Program-made: the position numbers and the translations under genes
The notes under the pieces: model-generated
Databases searched by the model: none
Seen by the model: the letters and a program-made list of their open reading frames with translations, nothing else
What the model was told of the DNA's origin: nothing
From: Coriobacteriales bacterium
Lineage (GTDB): Bacteria > Actinomycetota > Coriobacteriia > Coriobacteriales > UBA8131
NCBI GenBank assembly: GCA_031286245.1
Contig: JAITUO010000139.1
Span: 1 to 6,555, forward strand
DNA length: 6,555 nt
Reading direction: 5' to 3'
Part shown: in pieces, positions 4,840-6,555 of the stretch
Position numbering within the stretch: position 1 is the stretch's first letter
Layout of the letters: each line of letters begins with the position of its first letter

Positions 4840-6555
4840 TTACATAACTATAACCTTCAGATCACTGAGTGGATAGGTAACACAGGGGTGTATGTAGCCG
4901 TAACGCATGTCCGATTTGCGCATCTTTGCCAGACCGGGATTAAATACCTGACCTTCGATCACCCGTAGACGGCAGGTAGCACACTCACCACCCCGGCATG
5001 AATTGGTTTTGGTGATACCAGCTTTTTCCAGTGAGAAGAGGATGTTATCGCCTGCCTTAGCCGGTATTGACCTACCATCATCCAAGGCGATGGTAAAGGT
5101 CTTCTCCTCATTAAGTCCTTCTGGCCAACCAGGCATCTGACTTGGGTGCTTAGGTGCTGATGGCACTTCTACCCGGATCCGGCGTTTGGGAATACCCAGT
5201 TTGTCTAACTCTGGAAGTACAAAGTCATACATAACCTGTGGGCCACAGACAAAGAAAGTGTAGTCTAAAGGATTGCCCAGCACTTCGGCGATCAATTCAG
5301 CGGTGATGAAACCGGTACGCTGTTGGCATCCGGGATCCGGCTCTGAAATCACTGGTACAAGCCTGAAGCCAGGGAGCTCGGTCGCTTCCAGAGCTTTGAG
5401 CTTATCGGCAAATACAATGTCATCTTCCTTGGCGCTCCCATAAATCAAGCAGATCTCCTGGTCATCACGCAGCTTAGCCGCGTCAGTTGCCAGCATGCTC
5501 ATGAAAGGAGTAATACCGCTACCGCCGGCAATCAGACAAAGCTTTTTACCATGGATGCGGTCGAAACGGTAGAAGAGTCCGCTGGGCCCATTGGAATTTA
5601 AGATGTCGCCCACCTGCAGCTGGTCGAGCAGGTAGTCAGAGACGAAGCCCTCGGCGGTCCTTTTGACGGTGATCTCATAAAAGGCCCGCTCGGTGCTTGG
5701 TGAGGAAATACTGTATGGACGGCTTGTCAGGATGCCGCCTACGAGCACCGAGAGATTGATGTATTGCCCCGGTATGAAAGGTGGCACATATCCTTCGGTT
5801 GGAGTCAGGCGGATAGTCTTCGTGCTGGCAGTTTCTTGACGCATCTCAGTGACTTTGAACTCGATTTTCTCCGGATGCAATCGCTCAACATCGCGGCGGA
5901 TCTTGCCTTTGTTGGCGCGATGGTCGATGTTGTATTTCTGACTGGTGTTCAGTTCAGTCAGAATCTGGCCCAACTTATTCATACCAATGAAATTGTGGTT
6001 GGTATGAATTATGCCATCCGCCAGGTCTTTCAAAATCAACTTGGCTGCTGTGTAGCCGGATATCAGGGTGGTGTGAAAACCGCCAAACATCAGAGAAGAT
6101 CCACAGAAGTACAGTCCGGAGAATGGTGATCGAGCTTCCAGTTTATTGGCAAGCAGGTCTTTCATATAGCCGTCAACGCCATAAATGGCTCCCTGGGGAG
6201 AACCGATGTAGCGCATCAGAGTCATCGGTGAGAAAACTTCGATCTCTTCGATATGGTCTTCGACATCCGGATAGAAATCCTTCAAGTAGTCAATCATCAG
6301 GCTTGCATAATTGAATTTAGCATCGAAATAATCTTCCGGAGGTAAGTCAACAAAGGGAGAAGTTGTCTTACCGGTCAGAAAAGTCAGCACGCAGGTACCT
6401 GGCTCGCTGTACTCGGGATCATCAATGTTATAACAGGATAGATAAAGGGTGCTGACCTTATCCAACTGGCGTAATCCGACATCAAAACGGCTTTTCAAGC
6501 CCGCCGGTGGGGGCAATAGGAAGTTTGTGGCATTTTTTATCCCGGCTTCCTCGGC
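4840..6555 (-). CDS. Fusion flavoenzyme: CrtI-like oxidoreductase, ferredoxin reductase and [2Fe-2S] ferredoxin; 5' end beyond window
   Basis: The frame is open from the right edge (first visible codons AEEAGIKNATNFLLPPP) to TAA at 4840, so 571 residues are seen and the N-terminus, which should hold the FAD-binding G-x-G-x-x-G, is missing. Numbering from the edge: residues 1-180 are the C-terminal part of a phytoene-desaturase/CrtI-like FAD oxidoreductase, with GSPQGAIYGVDGY (118-130) and the closing FAD motif GLYFCGSSLMFGGFHTTLI (147-165). After a linker, 230-465 form a ferredoxin-NAD(P)H reductase module: FAD site RPYSISSP (279-286), nucleotide site GGSGITPF (344-351) and CGP (437-439). Residues 485-571 are a plant-type ferredoxin with C-x4-C-x2-C-x29-C (C520, C525, C528, C558). 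Electrons probably pass from NAD(P)H through FAD and the cluster to the first flavin. Substrate unknown. The small beta-rich gene follows in the same operon. Confidence 0.88.
   Translation of the reverse strand, partial: AEEAGIKNATNFLLPPPAGLKSRFDVGLRQLDKVSTLYLSCYNIDDPEYSEPGTCVLTFLTGKTTSPFVDLPPEDYFDAKFNYASLMIDYLKDFYPDVEDHIEEIEVFSPMTLMRYIGSPQGAIYGVDGYMKDLLANKLEARSPFSGLYFCGSSLMFGGFHTTLISGYTAAKLILKDLADGIIHTNHNFIGMNKLGQILTELNTSQKYNIDHRANKGKIRRDVERLHPEKIEFKVTEMRQETASTKTIRLTPTEGYVPPFIPGQYINLSVLVGGILTSRPYSISSPSTERAFYEITVKRTAEGFVSDYLLDQLQVGDILNSNGPSGLFYRFDRIHGKKLCLIAGGSGITPFMSMLATDAAKLRDDQEICLIYGSAKEDDIVFADKLKALEATELPGFRLVPVISEPDPGCQQRTGFITAELIAEVLGNPLDYTFFVCGPQVMYDFVLPELDKLGIPKRRIRVEVPSAPKHPSQMPGWPEGLNEEKTFTIALDDGRSIPAKAGDNILFSLEKAGITKTNSCRGGECATCRLRVIEGQVFNPGLAKMRKSDMRYGYIHPCVTYPLSDLKVIVM

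Noticed and set aside
4552..4968. Plus-strand 138-residue frame.
   Set aside because: It lies antisense to the small beta-rich protein and the end of the flavoenzyme, both of which have ribosome sites or family motifs.
6514..6516. TTG at 6516 as the start of the flavoenzyme.
   Set aside because: The frame stays open for 13 more codons to the window edge, and the FAD-binding N-terminus must lie beyond it, so this codon is an internal leucine.

Overview
The window looks like a chromosomal stretch of a bacterium of intermediate GC, probably an anaerobe. The grounds are a corrinoid/URO-D-type methyltransferase homologue and a long flavin/iron-sulfur oxidoreductase fusion, both frequent in anaerobic Desulfobacterota and Clostridia. 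The first residues of ribosomal protein L13 at the left edge would fit Desulfobacterota (former Deltaproteobacteria), but this is a low-confidence guess and no species can be named.

Layout. The left edge (1-83, minus) is the 5' end of rplM, with a structured untranslated leader and a textbook sigma-70 promoter (TTGACA-17-TACAAT). Next comes a polypyrimidine 21-bp tandem repeat (about 351-419). On the plus strand, a second good promoter (469-497) drives a 16-codon reading frame with five tyrosine codons, four of them consecutive. Mutually exclusive RNA hairpins and two terminator-like hairpins follow, and then a complete Na+/solute symporter gene (711-2261). This has the architecture of a ribosome-mediated, tyrosine-sensing transcription attenuator in front of a transporter, and is the most interesting part of the window.

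From 2262 to 3380 there is no convincing gene. The stretch is packed with DNA or RNA secondary structure: a GC-rich hairpin after the symporter, a REP-like hairpin, phased 10/11-bp tandem repeats, and two long perfect inverted repeats (29-bp and 32-bp arms) that resemble MITE-type or other small non-coding elements. A consensus-like promoter (3212-3240) then precedes a complete URO-D/MtaA-family gene (3381-4409).

The right part is a convergent minus-strand operon, separated from the methyltransferase gene by a 13-bp hairpin that can serve both strands. In transcription order it holds a long flavoenzyme that continues past the right edge and, 28 bases later, a 100-residue beta-rich protein. 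The visible 571 residues of the flavoenzyme contain the C-terminal part of a CrtI/phytoene-desaturase-like FAD oxidoreductase, then a ferredoxin-NAD(P)H-reductase module, then a plant-type [2Fe-2S] ferredoxin domain. This suggests a self-contained NAD(P)H-to-FAD redox enzyme. No substrate is identifiable for the symporter, the methyltransferase homologue or the flavoenzyme, and nothing in the sequence shows that the three act in one pathway.
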